Source: an uncultured Massilia sp. (GTDB lineage Bacteria > Pseudomonadota > Gammaproteobacteria > Burkholderiales > Burkholderiaceae_D). From it: DNA of 64,000 nucleotides. Positions 15,850 through 27,217 of this stretch are shown piece by piece. Numbering within the stretch: the first letter of the stretch is position 1; every line of letters starts with the position of its first letter. Both the position numbers and the translations under genes were made by a program. Location of the stretch: the NCBI RefSeq assembly GCF_913773735.1, contig NZ_CAJYEB010000002.1, positions 62,001 to 126,000 of the forward strand, written 5' to 3'. The notes under the pieces were generated by a model, which saw only the letters and a list, made by a program, of their open reading frames with translations, had not been told where the DNA came from and searched no databases.

Positions 15850-17094
15850 TCAGGCCGGGGGCAAGCCGACCCGCGGTGCGCGCAGCACGCCGCCGTTGAC
15901 CACGGCGCGGCACGGATTCGCCCCGATCGCATACGCCAGGTCGGCCGGGCGCGCGATGTCCCACATCGCCAGGTCGGCGCGCTGGCCCGGCGCCAGCGTG
16001 CCGATGTCGGCGCGGCCCAGCGCGCGCGCGGCGTTGACGGTGCAGCCGCGCAGCGCCTCCAGCGGCGTCAGGCGCCACAGCGTGCAGGCCATGTTCAGCG
16101 CCAGCAACAGCGAGGTCATCGGCGAGGTGCCCGGATTGCAGTCGGTGGCGACGGCCAGCGGCACGCCGGCGGCGCGCAGCGCGTCGATGGGCGGCATGCG
16201 CGTCTCGCGCAGGAAGTAGTAGGCGCCCGGCAGCAGCACGGCCACGGTGCCGGCGCGCGCCATGGCCGCGATGCCGGCGTCCGACAGCCATTCGAGGTGG
16301 TCGGCCGACAAGCCGCCGTATTCGGCCACCAGCGCCGCCCCGCCCTGGTCGGACAGCTGCTCGGCGTGCAGCTTGACGGGCAGGCCGAGGCCGCGCGCGG
16401 CCGCGAACACGCGCGCCGTCTGCGCATGGGTGAAGCCGATGCGCTCGCAGAAGGCGTCGACGGCATCGACCAGTCCCTCCCGCGCCAGCGCCGGCAGCAT
16501 GCGCGCGCAGACTTCGTCGATGTAGTCGTCGGCGCGGCCCGCGTATTCCGGCGCCAGCGCATGCGCGCCCAGGAAGGTGGTGGCCACGCGCACCGGCAGC
16601 AATTCTCCCGCGCGGCGCGCCGCGCGCAGCATCTTCGCCTCGTTCTCCAGGTCGAGGCCGTAGCCGGACTTGATCTCCAGCGTCGTCACGCCCTCGGCCA
16701 GCAGCGCCGCGATGCGCAGGGCGCTCTGGCGCAGCAGCGCGTCTTCGGACGCGGCGCGGGTGGCGCGCACCGTGGCCATGATGCCGCCGCCGGCGCGCGC
16801 GATGTCCTCGTAGCTGGCGCCGTTCAGGCGCGCTTCCCATTCGTCGCTGCGGTTGCCGGCGTGGACCACGTGGGTGTGGCAGTCCACCAGGCCGGGCGTG
16901 ATCCACAGGCCGCCGCAATCGTGCACGGGCAACGCCCGCGCCGCTGCGGGCGCGTCCGCGCGCCGGCCGACCCAGGCGATGCGGCCGCCCTGCAGCGCCA
17001 GCGCGCCGTCCTCGACGATGCCGTAGCCGCCGTCCGCGGCCGCCATGGTCGCCAGGCGGGCGTTGACCAGCAGAAGACCGTCCGCCTCAGTCAT
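15850..17094 (-). CDS. hutI: Imidazolonepropionase
   Basis: A 414-aa metal-dependent amidohydrolase that opens 4-imidazolone-5-propionate to N-formimidoyl-L-glutamate, the third step of histidine breakdown. Metal ligands are in [15 protein letters not shown]; the substrate-loop motif ARAGGGI and the family signature [14 protein letters not shown] are present, as is the later [13 protein letters not shown] and the Asp of [10 protein letters not shown]. Length is normal. The start overlaps the end of hutD by eight bases, so translation is coupled. It is downstream of the other hut genes in the same minus-strand run. Confidence 0.97.
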   Translation of the reverse strand: MTEADGLLLVNARLATMAAADGGYGIVEDGALALQGGRIAWVGRRADAPAAARALPVHDCGGLWITPGLVDCHTHVVHAGNRSDEWEARLNGASYEDIARAGGGIMATVRATRAASEDALLRQSALRIAALLAEGVTTLEIKSGYGLDLENEAKMLRAARRAGELLPVRVATTFLGAHALAPEYAGRADDYIDEVCARMLPALAREGLVDAVDAFCERIGFTHAQTARVFAAARGLGLPVKLHAEQLSDQGGAALVAEYGGLSADHLEWLSDAGIAAMARAGTVAVLLPGAYYFLRETRMPPIDALRAAGVPLAVATDCNPGTSPMTSLLLALNMACTLWRLTPLEALRGCTVNAARALGRADIGTLAPGQRADLAMWDIARPADLAYAIGANPCRAVVNGGVLRAPRVGLPPA

Positions 17095-17704
17095 AGTCGC
17101 CCTCGGCGGCGGCGAGGTCGTCCTCGTCGTCGTAGTAATGGATGTCGGCGATGAAGATCGTGCCCTGGTCGGCCTGCAGCTTCCAGGTCGTGTCCGGGTC
17201 GAGCAGCACGGCGTCGTAGCGCACCAGGTTGATGCGCTGGTCGTCGCTGCACAGCTCCAGGCTTTCGCCCTCGGCCAGGAACAGCAGCGTGACGTCGGCG
17301 CGCGCGACGAAGGTCGAGGCGCCGTCGAGCATGCGCCGGCCGAAGCGGTGCCAGCAGCGGTCGGTGCGCGTCATCACGTTGAAGTCCGTGCTGGGGCCGC
17401 GGCTCAGCCGGGCGGAAACCTGCGCATCGCCGTCGAAGGCGATCACGGGCTGGGCGTCCGACACCATGGCCGGGTCGCCGTCGATGTCGAGCGTCATGCC
17501 GGGGCCGTCGACCAGCGCCAGCGTGCGCTCGACGCCGGGAAAGGTCGAGAACGGGCCGTCGGCGGCGATGGTGGCCAGGCTCACGCGCCAGTCGAAGTCC
17601 TCGAAGCCGGCATCGGGCGGAAAGACGGCGATCGACGTCGTGCTGCCGCCGCCATTCTTCCAGGACACCGGCGCCAGGCCGGCAAACGGAATCAGCATCG
17701 TCAT
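17087..17704 (-). CDS. hutD: HutD-family protein
   Basis: A cupin-fold protein of about 205 aa of the HutD/Ves family. The signature [15 protein letters not shown] is at the N-terminus, followed by [26 protein letters not shown] and [10 protein letters not shown]. HutD is thought to damp or govern hut expression by binding formimidoylglutamate; it is not an enzyme of the pathway. I prefer the ATG at 17704 because AAGGGG lies six bases before it; two other in-frame ATGs (17710, 17731) are possible. It overlaps hutI by eight bases and begins about 50 bases after hutF. Confidence 0.92.
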   Translation of the reverse strand: MTMLIPFAGLAPVSWKNGGGSTTSIAVFPPDAGFEDFDWRVSLATIAADGPFSTFPGVERTLALVDGPGMTLDIDGDPAMVSDAQPVIAFDGDAQVSARLSRGPSTDFNVMTRTDRCWHRFGRRMLDGASTFVARADVTLLFLAEGESLELCSDDQRINLVRYDAVLLDPDTTWKLQADQGTIFIADIHYYDDEDDLAAAEGDYD

Positions 17705-17752
17705 GGTCATCCCCTTTCGGTCATCCAGCATGTCGCCGACAGCATAACCCGA

Positions 17753-19123
17753 TCACGCCGCGCGCAGCTCACGCATGGCGGCGGCGTAGCGCCGCGCGAT
17801 CCCGTCCTGGTCCACGTGGCGCCCGCCGCGCACGGCCCAGCGCCCGCCGGCGAGCACGTCGCGCACGAGATTGTCGTTGCCGCAGAACAGGAACCGGCCC
17901 AGCACTTCGCCAGTGTCCGCCCCGTCCAGGTTCGGGTGCAGGTCATCCAGCACCAGCAGGTCGGCGCGGTGTCCGACGCGCAACTGTCCGACGCGGCGCC
18001 CGGCCGCCTGGGCGCCGCCCGCCAGGGCCTGCGTCCACAGGAAGGCGGCGACGTCGCGTTGCCTGCCGTCCACGGCGATGTTGCGGCGCTGCAGGACCAG
18101 GCGCTGTCCGTACTCCAGCCAGCGCAATTCCTCGACCGGGCTGTGCGACACGTGGCTGTCGCTGCCGATGCCGAAGCGCCCGCCCGCCTGGAGATAGGGT
18201 TCCAGCGGGAACAGGCCGTCGCCCAGGTTGGCCTCGGTGGTCGGGCACAGGCCGGCGACGGCGCCGCTGGCGGCCAGCATGCCGACTTCATGGTCGGCCA
18301 GGTGGGTCGCATGCACCAGGCACCAGCGCGCATCGACCGCCACCTGCTCCATCAGGTATTCGACCGGGCGGCGGCCGGTGGCGTCCAGGCATTGCGCCAC
18401 CTCGGCCTGCTGCTCGGCGACGTGGATGTGCAGCGGCCGGCCAGCCGGCAGCCCCTGCGCCAGCGCGCGCAGCTGGGCCGACGAGGCGGCGCGCAGCGAA
18501 TGCGGCGCCGCGCCCGCCTCCAGCTGCGGACCGCGCAGCGGTTCCAGCGCCGCGACGATGTCCAGCACCTGGTCGGGGTCGCTGCGAAAACGCCGCTGCT
18601 CCGGCCGCAAGGGCATGTCCTGGAACCCCGCCCAGGCGTACAGCACCGGCAGCAGCGTCAGGCCGATGCCGCCGGCCTGCGCCGCCCGGGCGATGCGCAG
18701 CGCCATCTCGGCCGGCGCCGCGTACGGCGCGCCGTCCGGGGCGCGGTGCAGGTAGTGGAATTCGCACACCGCCGTGTAGCCATGGCGCAGGCACTCGGCA
18801 TACAGCTGGGCGGCGATGGCCTCGACCTGGTCCGGGGAGATCCGGTTGGCGAAGCGGTACATCAGCGCGCGCCAGGTCCAGAAGCTGTCCTGGCCGTCGC
18901 CGGCGCGCTCGGTCAGGCCGCCCAGCGCGCGCTGGAAGGCGTGCGAATGCAGGTTGACCATGCCGGGCACGACGTACGTGGCCCGTTCCACGCCCGCGGG
19001 CGCGGGCGCGTCCGGCGTCGCGGCGGCCAGGTCGCCGTGCGCGTCCCATTCCAGCAGCACGTCGTGGCGCCAGCCTTCGGGCAGCAGCGCGTGGCGCGCG
19101 AACAGGGCACCGGCGGCGTTCAT
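17753..19123 (-). CDS. hutF: Formimidoylglutamate deiminase
   Basis: A 456-aa amidohydrolase that deiminates N-formimidoyl-L-glutamate to N-formyl-L-glutamate. This marks the five-step (ammonia plus formate) version of the hut pathway, with HutG after it. Zn ligands are in GMVNLHSHAFQRALGG, with HIHVAEQQAEV, LVHATHL and IGSDSHVSHSPVEELR further on. The ATG at 19123 overlaps the hutG stop as ATGA, which fixes the start; the open frame continues far upstream inside hutG in another frame and should not be used. Confidence 0.96.
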   Translation of the reverse strand: MNAAGALFARHALLPEGWRHDVLLEWDAHGDLAAATPDAPAPAGVERATYVVPGMVNLHSHAFQRALGGLTERAGDGQDSFWTWRALMYRFANRISPDQVEAIAAQLYAECLRHGYTAVCEFHYLHRAPDGAPYAAPAEMALRIARAAQAGGIGLTLLPVLYAWAGFQDMPLRPEQRRFRSDPDQVLDIVAALEPLRGPQLEAGAAPHSLRAASSAQLRALAQGLPAGRPLHIHVAEQQAEVAQCLDATGRRPVEYLMEQVAVDARWCLVHATHLADHEVGMLAASGAVAGLCPTTEANLGDGLFPLEPYLQAGGRFGIGSDSHVSHSPVEELRWLEYGQRLVLQRRNIAVDGRQRDVAAFLWTQALAGGAQAAGRRVGQLRVGHRADLLVLDDLHPNLDGADTGEVLGRFLFCGNDNLVRDVLAGGRWAVRGGRHVDQDGIARRYAAAMRELRAA

Positions 19124-19908
19124 GCGCGCACCCACTCCAGCGCCGTGCCGAGCAGGCGCCGCAGCAGCGGCTGCACCTCGGCGGCGACGTCCGGACGCCA
19201 GGCGAACGGCGGCGTCTCGTCCATGTACAGGCACTGGCACATCTCGAGCTGGATCGCGTGCACCCCGCGCGCCGGATCGCCGTAGAAGCGCGTGATGTGG
19301 CCGCCCTTGAAGCGGCCGTTGAACACGAAGGAGAAGCGGTCCTGGGCGTTGGCGGCCTGGATCATCGCGCCTTCCAGCTGCAGCGAGCAGGACCTGCCGT
19401 CGGCGGTGCCGAAGTTCAGGTCGGGCAGGCGCCCCTCGAAGAAGCGCGGCACGCGCGACGCGATCGAATGGGCATCCCACAGCACCACCCTGCCGTGCAG
19501 CGCCAGCAGGCGTTCCAGTTCCGCGCCCAGCTGCGCATGGTACGGACGCCAGTAGCGTTGCAGGCGCCGCGCGACCTCGTCGGCGTCGGGCTCCATGCCT
19601 TCCCGGTACAGGCGTTCGCGCCCGAAGGTGTCGACCGGGCACAGGCCGGTGGTGTCCTGGCCGGGGTACAGGTTGGTGTCCTCGGGCGGGCGATTGAGGT
19701 CGATCGCATAGCGCGACCAGCGCGCCGCCAGCGTCGAGGCGCCCATCTCCTCGGCGAAGGCGTACAGCGCGGGCAGGTGCCAGTCGGTGTCGGCGCGCGC
19801 CAGGGCGCAGGGCGCCATGCGCGCCGCGATCTCGTCGGGAATGTCGGTGCCGGCATGCGGCATCGACAGCAGCAGCGGGACCGATCCCGCCTTGAACGTG
19901 TAATCCAT
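19120..19908 (-). CDS. hutG: N-formylglutamate deformylase
   Basis: A 262-aa N-formylglutamate amidohydrolase that splits N-formyl-L-glutamate into glutamate and formate, the last step of the five-step hut pathway. Recognisable motifs are LLLSMPHAGTDIP near the N-terminus, DTDWHLP, RYAIDLNRPPEDTNLYPGQDTTGL, and DAHSIASRVPRFFEGRLPDLNFGT, which carry the metal and substrate residues. GGAGGG precedes the start. It overlaps hutF (ATGA) and is separated from hutH by a long hairpin. Confidence 0.96.
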   Translation of the reverse strand: MDYTFKAGSVPLLLSMPHAGTDIPDEIAARMAPCALARADTDWHLPALYAFAEEMGASTLAARWSRYAIDLNRPPEDTNLYPGQDTTGLCPVDTFGRERLYREGMEPDADEVARRLQRYWRPYHAQLGAELERLLALHGRVVLWDAHSIASRVPRFFEGRLPDLNFGTADGRSCSLQLEGAMIQAANAQDRFSFVFNGRFKGGHITRFYGDPARGVHAIQLEMCQCLYMDETPPFAWRPDVAAEVQPLLRRLLGTALEWVRA

Positions 19909-19937
19909 CGTCCCTCCTGTGATTCATGTCGCCAGGC

Positions 19938-19982
19938 GCAGGGTGGGCATCTGAGGCCGGGGGCCTCGCATGCCCACCCTGC
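19938..19982. repeat. Long nested hairpin between hutH and hutG
   Basis: Arms GCAGGGTGGGCAT (19938-19950) and ATGCCCACCCTGC (19970-19982) are perfect 13-bp complements, and between them GAGGCC and GGCCTC continue the stem around a GGG loop. It begins four bases after the hutH stop. It has no T-run, so it looks like an extragenic palindrome or a processing/stability hairpin inside the hut transcript and not a terminator. Confidence 0.75.
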
Positions 19983-19985
19983 CAT

Positions 19986-21539
19986 TCATGGATGCAGCAC
20001 CGCGAACAGGTCCTTGCACGCCGCCGACAGCTCGCCGTCCATCACCATCGCGCGCGCGGCCTCGATGTCCGGCGCGAAGAAGCGGTCGGCGTCGAAGGCC
20101 GGCACGCGATCGCGCAGCCGCGCGTGCACGTGCTCCAGGTGCGCGGAACTCGTCAGCGGGCGGTGGAACTCGATGCCCTGCGCCGCCGCCAGCAGTTCGA
20201 TGCCGACGATGACGCCGGTATTCTGCGCCATCTGGCCCAGGCGCCGCGCCGCGAACGTGGCCATGCTGACGTGGTCTTCCTGGTTGGCCGACGTCGGCAG
20301 GCTGTCGACGCTGGCCGGATGCGCCAGCGACTTGTTTTCCGAAGCCAGCGCGGCGGCCGTCACGTGGGCGATCATGAAGCCGGAATTCACGCCCGGCTCG
20401 CGCACCAGGAACGGCGGCAGGCCGGACAGCGTGGCGTCGATCAGCAGCGCGATGCGGCGCTCGGCCAGCGCGCCGATCTCGGCGATGGCCAGCGCCAGCG
20501 TGTCGGCCGCGAAGGCCACCGGCTCGGCGTGGAAGTTGCCGCCCGAGACGACCTCGCAGCGCGCCTGGCCGTCGTCGCCGAGGAACACCAGCGGATTGTC
20601 GGTGACGGCGTTCGCTTCGATCAGCAGGGTGCGGCCGGCCTGGCCGACCAGGTCCATCACGGCGCCCATCACCTGCGGCTGGCAGCGCAGGCTGTACGGG
20701 TCCTGCACGCGCTCGTCGCCGACCAGGTGCGAGGCGCGGATCGCGCTGCCGGCCACCAGTTCGCGGTAGATCCGCGCGGCCGCGATCTGGCCCGGCTGGC
20801 CGCGCACGGCGTGCACGCGCGGGTCGAACGGGGCGTCGCTGCCGCGCGCGGCGTCCAGCGACAGCGCGCCGGCCACCATCGCCGCCTCCAGCAGGCGCTC
20901 GGCCAGGAACAGGCCGTGCAGCGCCAGCGCCGTCGACACCTGGGTGCCGTTGATCAGGGCCAGCCCTTCCTTGGCCGCCAGCGTCACCGGCGCGATGCCG
21001 GCCGCGCGCAGGGCGGCGGCGGCCGGCTGCAGCTCGCCGTGCACGCGCACCTGGCCCACGCCCAGGATGGCCAGGGTCATGTGCGCCAGCGGCGCCAGGT
21101 CGCCGGACGCGCCGACCGAGCCCTGGGACGGGATCGCCGGCATGATGCCGGCGTTATACAGCGCGACCAGGGTGTCGACGATCAGCGGGCGCACGCCGGA
21201 ATAGCCGCGCGCCAGGCTGCCGATCTTGGTCAGGAGGACCAGGCGCACCACGTCGTCGGCGAGCAATTCGCCGGTGCCGACGGCATGCGACAGGATCAGG
21301 TTCTGCTGCAGCCGCTCGAGCTGCTCGGGCGGGATGTGGCGCTTGGCCAGCAGGCCGAAGCCGGTGTTGATGCCGTAGGCCGGGTCGCCCTTGGCGACGA
21401 TGGCCTGGACGGCGGCGGCGGACGCCTCGATGGGCGCGCGTGCGCTGGCGGCCAGCGCCAGCGTGCCGTGCGCGCTCCAGGCGGCGCGCAGGTCGGCCAG
21501 GCTCAGCGAGCCGGGTTCCAGGGTCAGTTGATGGTTCAT
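19986..21539 (-). CDS. hutH: Histidine ammonia-lyase
   Basis: A 517-aa enzyme that deaminates L-histidine to trans-urocanate, the entry step of the pathway. The self-forming MIO cofactor comes from the Ala-Ser-Gly triad in [18 protein letters not shown]. The start region ([12 protein letters not shown]), the [16 protein letters not shown] substrate segment and [15 protein letters not shown] are as in the family. Length is normal. The gene begins one base after the hutU stop codon, so translation is probably coupled. Confidence 0.98.
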   Translation of the reverse strand: MNHQLTLEPGSLSLADLRAAWSAHGTLALAASARAPIEASAAAVQAIVAKGDPAYGINTGFGLLAKRHIPPEQLERLQQNLILSHAVGTGELLADDVVRLVLLTKIGSLARGYSGVRPLIVDTLVALYNAGIMPAIPSQGSVGASGDLAPLAHMTLAILGVGQVRVHGELQPAAAALRAAGIAPVTLAAKEGLALINGTQVSTALALHGLFLAERLLEAAMVAGALSLDAARGSDAPFDPRVHAVRGQPGQIAAARIYRELVAGSAIRASHLVGDERVQDPYSLRCQPQVMGAVMDLVGQAGRTLLIEANAVTDNPLVFLGDDGQARCEVVSGGNFHAEPVAFAADTLALAIAEIGALAERRIALLIDATLSGLPPFLVREPGVNSGFMIAHVTAAALASENKSLAHPASVDSLPTSANQEDHVSMATFAARRLGQMAQNTGVIVGIELLAAAQGIEFHRPLTSSAHLEHVHARLRDRVPAFDADRFFAPDIEAARAMVMDGELSAACKDLFAVLHP

Positions 21540-21540
21540 A

Positions 21541-23265
<1,725 letters not shown>

Positions 23266-23324
23266 GGCGATTCCTCGAAAATGGACGCGCGGGGTGCGGC
23301 GGCACCCCGACCAGGAATCAGTCT

Positions 23325-23342
23325 AGGTTGTCTATACAACCT
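23325..23342. promoter_or_regulatory. Candidate HutC operator upstream of hutU
   Basis: AGGTTGTCTATACAACCT: a 7-bp perfect inverted repeat around CTAT. The core TTGT-N4-ACAA matches the known HutC/GntR operator pattern (TTGTATATACAA-like). It lies 60 bases upstream of the hutU start, where a repressor would block the hut promoter until urocanate binds HutC. The hutC gene itself is at 27218. Confidence 0.75.
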
Positions 23343-23421
23343 CGTCAATCCATTTTTCGTGGCCGTCCCGCGCCCGGCCAGCGCACCGGCTCGTTCGGTG
23401 CGCACGGGGGCGCACCTGCGC

Positions 23422-25098
23422 TCATCGCTTCTTGTAGACCTGGCGGCCGCCGACCCAGGTTTCCAGCACGGCGGTCCTGGCGATGTCGTACGGCGACATC
23501 TTGAACAGGTCGCGGTCGATGACGATGAAGTCGGCGTACTTGCCGGTCTCGAGGCTGCCCAGGTCCCGTTCCTGGTGGCCGGCCCAGGCGGCATCGAGCG
23601 TGAAGCAGCGGAACGCCTCCTTCAACGACATCTCCTGCTCCGGATACCAGCCGGCGACCGGCTGGCCGCCGGCGTCCTGGCGCGTGACGGCGGCGTGGAT
23701 GCCGAAGAACGGGTTCGGCGCCTCGACCGGGAAGTCGGAGCCGCAGGCGATGCGCGAGCCCTGGGCCAGGAAGCTGCGCCAGGCGTAGGCGCCCTTGATG
23801 CGGTTCGGGCCGACGCGCTGCTCGGCCATGTTCTTGTCCGACGTGGCGTGGGTCGGCTGCATCGACGGGATGATGCCGATGGCGCGGAAACGCGGGATGT
23901 CCTCGGGCGCGACGATCTGGGCGTGCTCGATGCGGTGGCGCAGCAGCGCGCCCTGCAGGGCCGGGATCTCCTTGGCGAAGGTGTCGAGGATCTGCTTGTT
24001 GCCGGCGTCGCCGATGGCGTGGACGTTGACCTGGTAGCCCTTGCGCATCGCCTTGGCGATCATCGCGTCGATCTGCTCGTTGGTATTGAACAGCAGGCCG
24101 TGCGAGTGCGGATCGTCGGTATAGGGCGCCAGCAGCGCGGCGCCGCGGCTGCCCAGCGCGCCGTCCGAGTACAGTTTGACGGCGCGCAGCGCGTACATGT
24201 CGTGGCCGTAGCTGTCGAGCGGGCCGTTCTGCGCGAGCTGGTCGAAGTCGGCGCCGGTGCCGCCGATCATCGCGTAGATGCGCGCGGTCAGCTTGCCGTG
24301 GTCGGCGTAGTCGCGGTACAGGCGGTCCTGGGCGACGCCGATGCCGGCGTCGTGGGCGCTGGTGAGGCCGACGCTGGCCATCTTCTGCAGCGCCTTGTCG
24401 AGCATCGCGCGGCCGTCCTGCTCGGTGGGCTGCGGCAGCACGTTGCGCATCAGGTCCTGCGCCGCGTCGACCAGCACGCCGGTGGCGGCGCCGCTCGCGT
24501 CGCGCACGATCTTGCCGCCGACCGGGTCCGGCGTGTCCTTCGTGATGCCGGCCAGCGCCAGCGCGCGGCTGTTGGCCCAGCCGGCGTGGCCGTCGACGCG
24601 CTCCAGCCAGGCCGGGCGGTCGCCGCTGACGCCATCGAGTTCCTGCGCGGTCGGGAAGCGGCCCAGCTTCCAGTTCTCCTGGTTCCAGCCGCGCCCACGC
24701 AGCCAGGCCGCCTTCGGCGTGGCCTTCGCGTAGTCGCCGATGGCCTTGAGCGCCTGCGGCAGCGAGGTGGTGGCGGACAGGTCGAGCTGCATCAGCATCT
24801 CGCCCAGCCCGAACACGTGGCCGTGCGCATCGATCAGCCCCGGCAGCACGGTGCGGCCCTTCATGTCGACATGGCGCGCCCGCGGCGCCTTCGCCGCGAC
24901 CTCCTTGGCCGCGCCGACCGCGATGATCCTGCCGTCGTCGCCGAAGGCCAGCGAGGAAAACTGGACGATGTCCCCCCTGGCGTTCAGCGTATAGCCGTTG
25001 GCGTTGTCGATCACGGTATCGGCCAGGGCCGCGGACAGCGTCCCGCAGGAAGCGAGGACGAACAGGGAACACTGCAGGGAAAGCTGGCGCAGGCGCAT
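23422..25098 (-). CDS. Exported amidohydrolase, YtcJ-type (amidohydrolase_3)
   Basis: A 558-aa secreted metal-dependent hydrolase. A signal peptide (MRLRQLSLQCSLFVLASCG-TLSAALA) precedes a composite amidohydrolase fold: N-terminal beta-sandwich, metal motif LIDAHGHVFGLG, carboxylysine region, VHAIGDAGNKQILD, HRIEHAQIVAPED and the Asp of ACGSDFPVEAPNPF. Relatives are called predicted amidohydrolases of unknown substrate, acting in the periplasm. It reads the same way as the hut genes, about 155 bases upstream of hutU, but the HutC palindrome lies between them, so it is probably not part of the hut transcript. Confidence 0.92.
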   Translation of the reverse strand: MRLRQLSLQCSLFVLASCGTLSAALADTVIDNANGYTLNARGDIVQFSSLAFGDDGRIIAVGAAKEVAAKAPRARHVDMKGRTVLPGLIDAHGHVFGLGEMLMQLDLSATTSLPQALKAIGDYAKATPKAAWLRGRGWNQENWKLGRFPTAQELDGVSGDRPAWLERVDGHAGWANSRALALAGITKDTPDPVGGKIVRDASGAATGVLVDAAQDLMRNVLPQPTEQDGRAMLDKALQKMASVGLTSAHDAGIGVAQDRLYRDYADHGKLTARIYAMIGGTGADFDQLAQNGPLDSYGHDMYALRAVKLYSDGALGSRGAALLAPYTDDPHSHGLLFNTNEQIDAMIAKAMRKGYQVNVHAIGDAGNKQILDTFAKEIPALQGALLRHRIEHAQIVAPEDIPRFRAIGIIPSMQPTHATSDKNMAEQRVGPNRIKGAYAWRSFLAQGSRIACGSDFPVEAPNPFFGIHAAVTRQDAGGQPVAGWYPEQEMSLKEAFRCFTLDAAWAGHQERDLGSLETGKYADFIVIDRDLFKMSPYDIARTAVLETWVGGRQVYKKR

Positions 25099-25165
25099 CG
25101 GGGTCTCCAGTAAAGATCAGCAAACGCCGAGTGTAGCGAAATCTGCACATTGGTCAATCCACATC

Positions 25166-25991
25166 AAACCGGGGTCAGAGCCGGGGTCAGAGCCCGGTTT
25201 TTGGAAATGTCTCGCAAGCTTGACATTCCTCGCGCACCGATTCGCCCGGCGTTATACGGTGTCGCTCCCACCCCACGATCCCGACGCACCATGCCACGCC
25301 CGACCCGCACCGTGATGCCCGACGTCCCTTTGCATATCATCCAGCGCGGCAACAACCGGATACCGTGCTTCGGGCATCCTTCCGATTACCTGGTCTACCT
25401 CGACGTGTTGCGCGAATGCGCACAGGATTGCGATTGCGCGGTCCACGCTTACGTCCTGATGACCAACCATGTCCATCTATTGATGTCGCCGGGCGACACC
25501 GACGGGCCCAGCAGGTTGATGCAACGGCTCGGCCAACGCTACGTCCAGTATTTCAATCGCCGCCATGCGCGTACCGGCACCCTGTGGGAAGGACGCTTCC
25601 GTTCCTGCCTGGTGATGGATGCGCACTACCTGATGGCATGCCATCGCTATATCGAGCTCAACCCTGTGCGCGCGGGCATGGTCGCAACGCCGTCCGACTA
25701 TCCCTGGTCGAGCTACCGGATCAATGCCCTGGGCGACGACAGCGACATCATCACGCCGCACCCGGTGTACAGCGACATGGCGGCCGACCCACCGGCACGC
25801 CAGGCGACATACCGCAAGTTCTTCGAGCAGGATCTGGCGGCCGACATGCTGGAGCAAATTCGCTATGCGAGCAACAGCAGCCGCCCGCTCGGCACGGCGC
25901 CGCCGCACCAGCCCGCGCTCATCCTTGGCCGTCCATTGACCTAGGACCATTTCCAAAAACCGGGCTCTGACCCCGGCTCTGACCCCGGTTT
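25166..25991 (+). mobile_element. REP-bounded RAYT element (perfect 44-bp inverted ends)
   Basis: The RAYT transposase gene is enclosed by 25166-25209 and 25948-25991, which are exact 44-base inverted copies of each other. Each copy holds the unit CCGGGGTCAGAG twice and ends CCCGGTTTTTGGAAATG-like. The right end runs into the last bases of the ada stop codon. This is the known architecture of REP-associated tyrosine transposases, which act on REP sequences elsewhere in the genome; a related REP lies at 57208-57254 in this window. Confidence 0.85.
25291..25944 (+). CDS. REP-associated tyrosine transposase (Y1_Tnp, RAYT)
   Basis: A 217-aa HUH-type single-strand transposase. The HUH histidines are in VLMTNHVHLLMS, the upstream signature is PLHIIQRGNNRIPCF, and the nucleophile Tyr is in CHRYIELNPVRAGMV, followed by DYPWSSYR, all standard for the TnpA_REP family. 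The protein should cut and join REP palindromes as single-stranded DNA. I chose the ATG at 25291 (MPRPTRTVM); the frame is open further upstream but only into the left repeat. The ribosome site is weak, as is common for transposases. It interrupts the gap between the amidohydrolase and ada. Confidence 0.93.
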   Translation: MPRPTRTVMPDVPLHIIQRGNNRIPCFGHPSDYLVYLDVLRECAQDCDCAVHAYVLMTNHVHLLMSPGDTDGPSRLMQRLGQRYVQYFNRRHARTGTLWEGRFRSCLVMDAHYLMACHRYIELNPVRAGMVATPSDYPWSSYRINALGDDSDIITPHPVYSDMAADPPARQATYRKFFEQDLAADMLEQIRYASNSSRPLGTAPPHQPALILGRPLT

Positions 25992-27072
25992 AGTTTTGCT
26001 CAAGTTCGCGGTCCAGCAGCGCTTGCTTGCGTTCCACGCCCCAGCGATAGCCGGCGAGCGCGCCGTCGTTGCGCACCACGCGGTGGCAGGGGATGGCGAC
26101 GGCGACCGGGTTGGCGGCGCAGGCGCCGGCGATGGCGCGGGCGCCTTGCGGCATGCCCAGGCGCGCCGCCAGTTCGGCGTAGCCGACGGTGCTGCCCGCC
26201 GGGATCTGGCGCAGGGCCTGCCACACGCGCTGCTGGAAGGCGGTGCCGCGCACGTCCAGTGGCAGGTCCAGGCCGATGCGCGGCGCTTCGACGAAGGCGA
26301 CCACCTGGGCCACGGTGCGCTCGAAGTCCAGCTCGGCGCCGGCCAGGTCGGCGCGCGGGAAGCGGTCCTGCAGGTCGCGCACCAGCGCGTCGGGATCGTC
26401 GCCCAGCAGGATGCTGCAGATGCCCTTGCCGGTGGCGGCCACCAGCAGCGCGCCCAGCGAGCACTGGGCCACCGCGAAGCGGATCGCCTCGCCGGCGCCG
26501 CCCGTGCGGTAGCGGCGCGGCGTCATGCCCAGCACGCCCGGCGTGGCGGCGTAGAAGCGGCCGCTGGAATGGAAGCCGGCGTCGTAGGCGGCGACGGTGA
26601 CGCTGGGGGCCTGCGCCAGTCCCCGCTTGAGGCGCTCGGCGCGGCGCGCGGCGGCATAGGCCCTGGGCGTGATCCCGGTGTGCGCCTTGAAGACGCGGTG
26701 GAAGTGGAAGCGGCTCATGCCGCAGGCCGCGGCCAGGCTGGCCAGGTCCGGCGCGTCCTCGGCGGCGTCGATCAGGCGGCAGGCCTGCGCCACCGCCTCG
26801 GCCTGGCGCACGGCCAGCGGCGCCTCGCGCGGACGGCAGCGCAGGCAGGCGCGAAAGCCCGCCGCCTCGGCAGCGCCGGTGCTGGCATGGAAGGCGACGT
26901 TGGCGCGGCGCGGCGTGCGCGACGGGCACGAAGGCCGGCAGAACACGCCGGTGCTGCGCACGGAATAGTAGAACACCCCGTCGGCGTCGGCGGCGCGGGC
27001 ACAGACGGCGGCCCAGCGTTCGTCGTCGGTGGCGTAGGCGGGCGCTGCGGGATGGCGGGTGGCGGTAGGCAT
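25990..27072 (-). CDS. ada: Ada: methylated-DNA repair protein and transcriptional activator
   Basis: A 360-aa protein with all Ada parts in order: an N-terminal metal-binding methyl-phosphotriester domain with Cys ligands in GVFCRPSCPSR and FRACLRCRP, an AraC-type helix-turn-helix (LASLAAACGMSRFHFHRVFKAHTGITPRAYAAARR), and a C-terminal O6-alkylguanine transferase domain with the active Cys in VAIPCHRVVRNDGALAGYRWG. It repairs alkyl damage by transferring the alkyl group to its own cysteines and then activates the adaptive response. The stop codon overlaps the end of the right RAYT repeat, so insertion of that element may have reset the C-terminus (LDRELEQN). Confidence 0.96.
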   Translation of the reverse strand: MPTATRHPAAPAYATDDERWAAVCARAADADGVFYYSVRSTGVFCRPSCPSRTPRRANVAFHASTGAAEAAGFRACLRCRPREAPLAVRQAEAVAQACRLIDAAEDAPDLASLAAACGMSRFHFHRVFKAHTGITPRAYAAARRAERLKRGLAQAPSVTVAAYDAGFHSSGRFYAATPGVLGMTPRRYRTGGAGEAIRFAVAQCSLGALLVAATGKGICSILLGDDPDALVRDLQDRFPRADLAGAELDFERTVAQVVAFVEAPRIGLDLPLDVRGTAFQQRVWQALRQIPAGSTVGYAELAARLGMPQGARAIAGACAANPVAVAIPCHRVVRNDGALAGYRWGVERKQALLDRELEQN

Positions 27073-27217
27073 CTCGGTCTCCAGGTTCGCGATGACGCCA
27101 TCGTACGCGCCGGCGGCGCGGCGAACACTTCGGGTCTTGCTTTCGAATTCGCGCGGTGCGCGATGCTAGAATGTCCCGTCAGTGCCGCAATGACATCCCT
27201 GAATCCCGGAGAGTAGT

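Noticed and set aside
23422..25098. Amidohydrolase as an additional HutI/HutF-like pathway enzyme
   Set aside because: It has a signal peptide and YtcJ-type motifs, is separated from hutU by the HutC operator, and lacks the HutI/HutF signatures.
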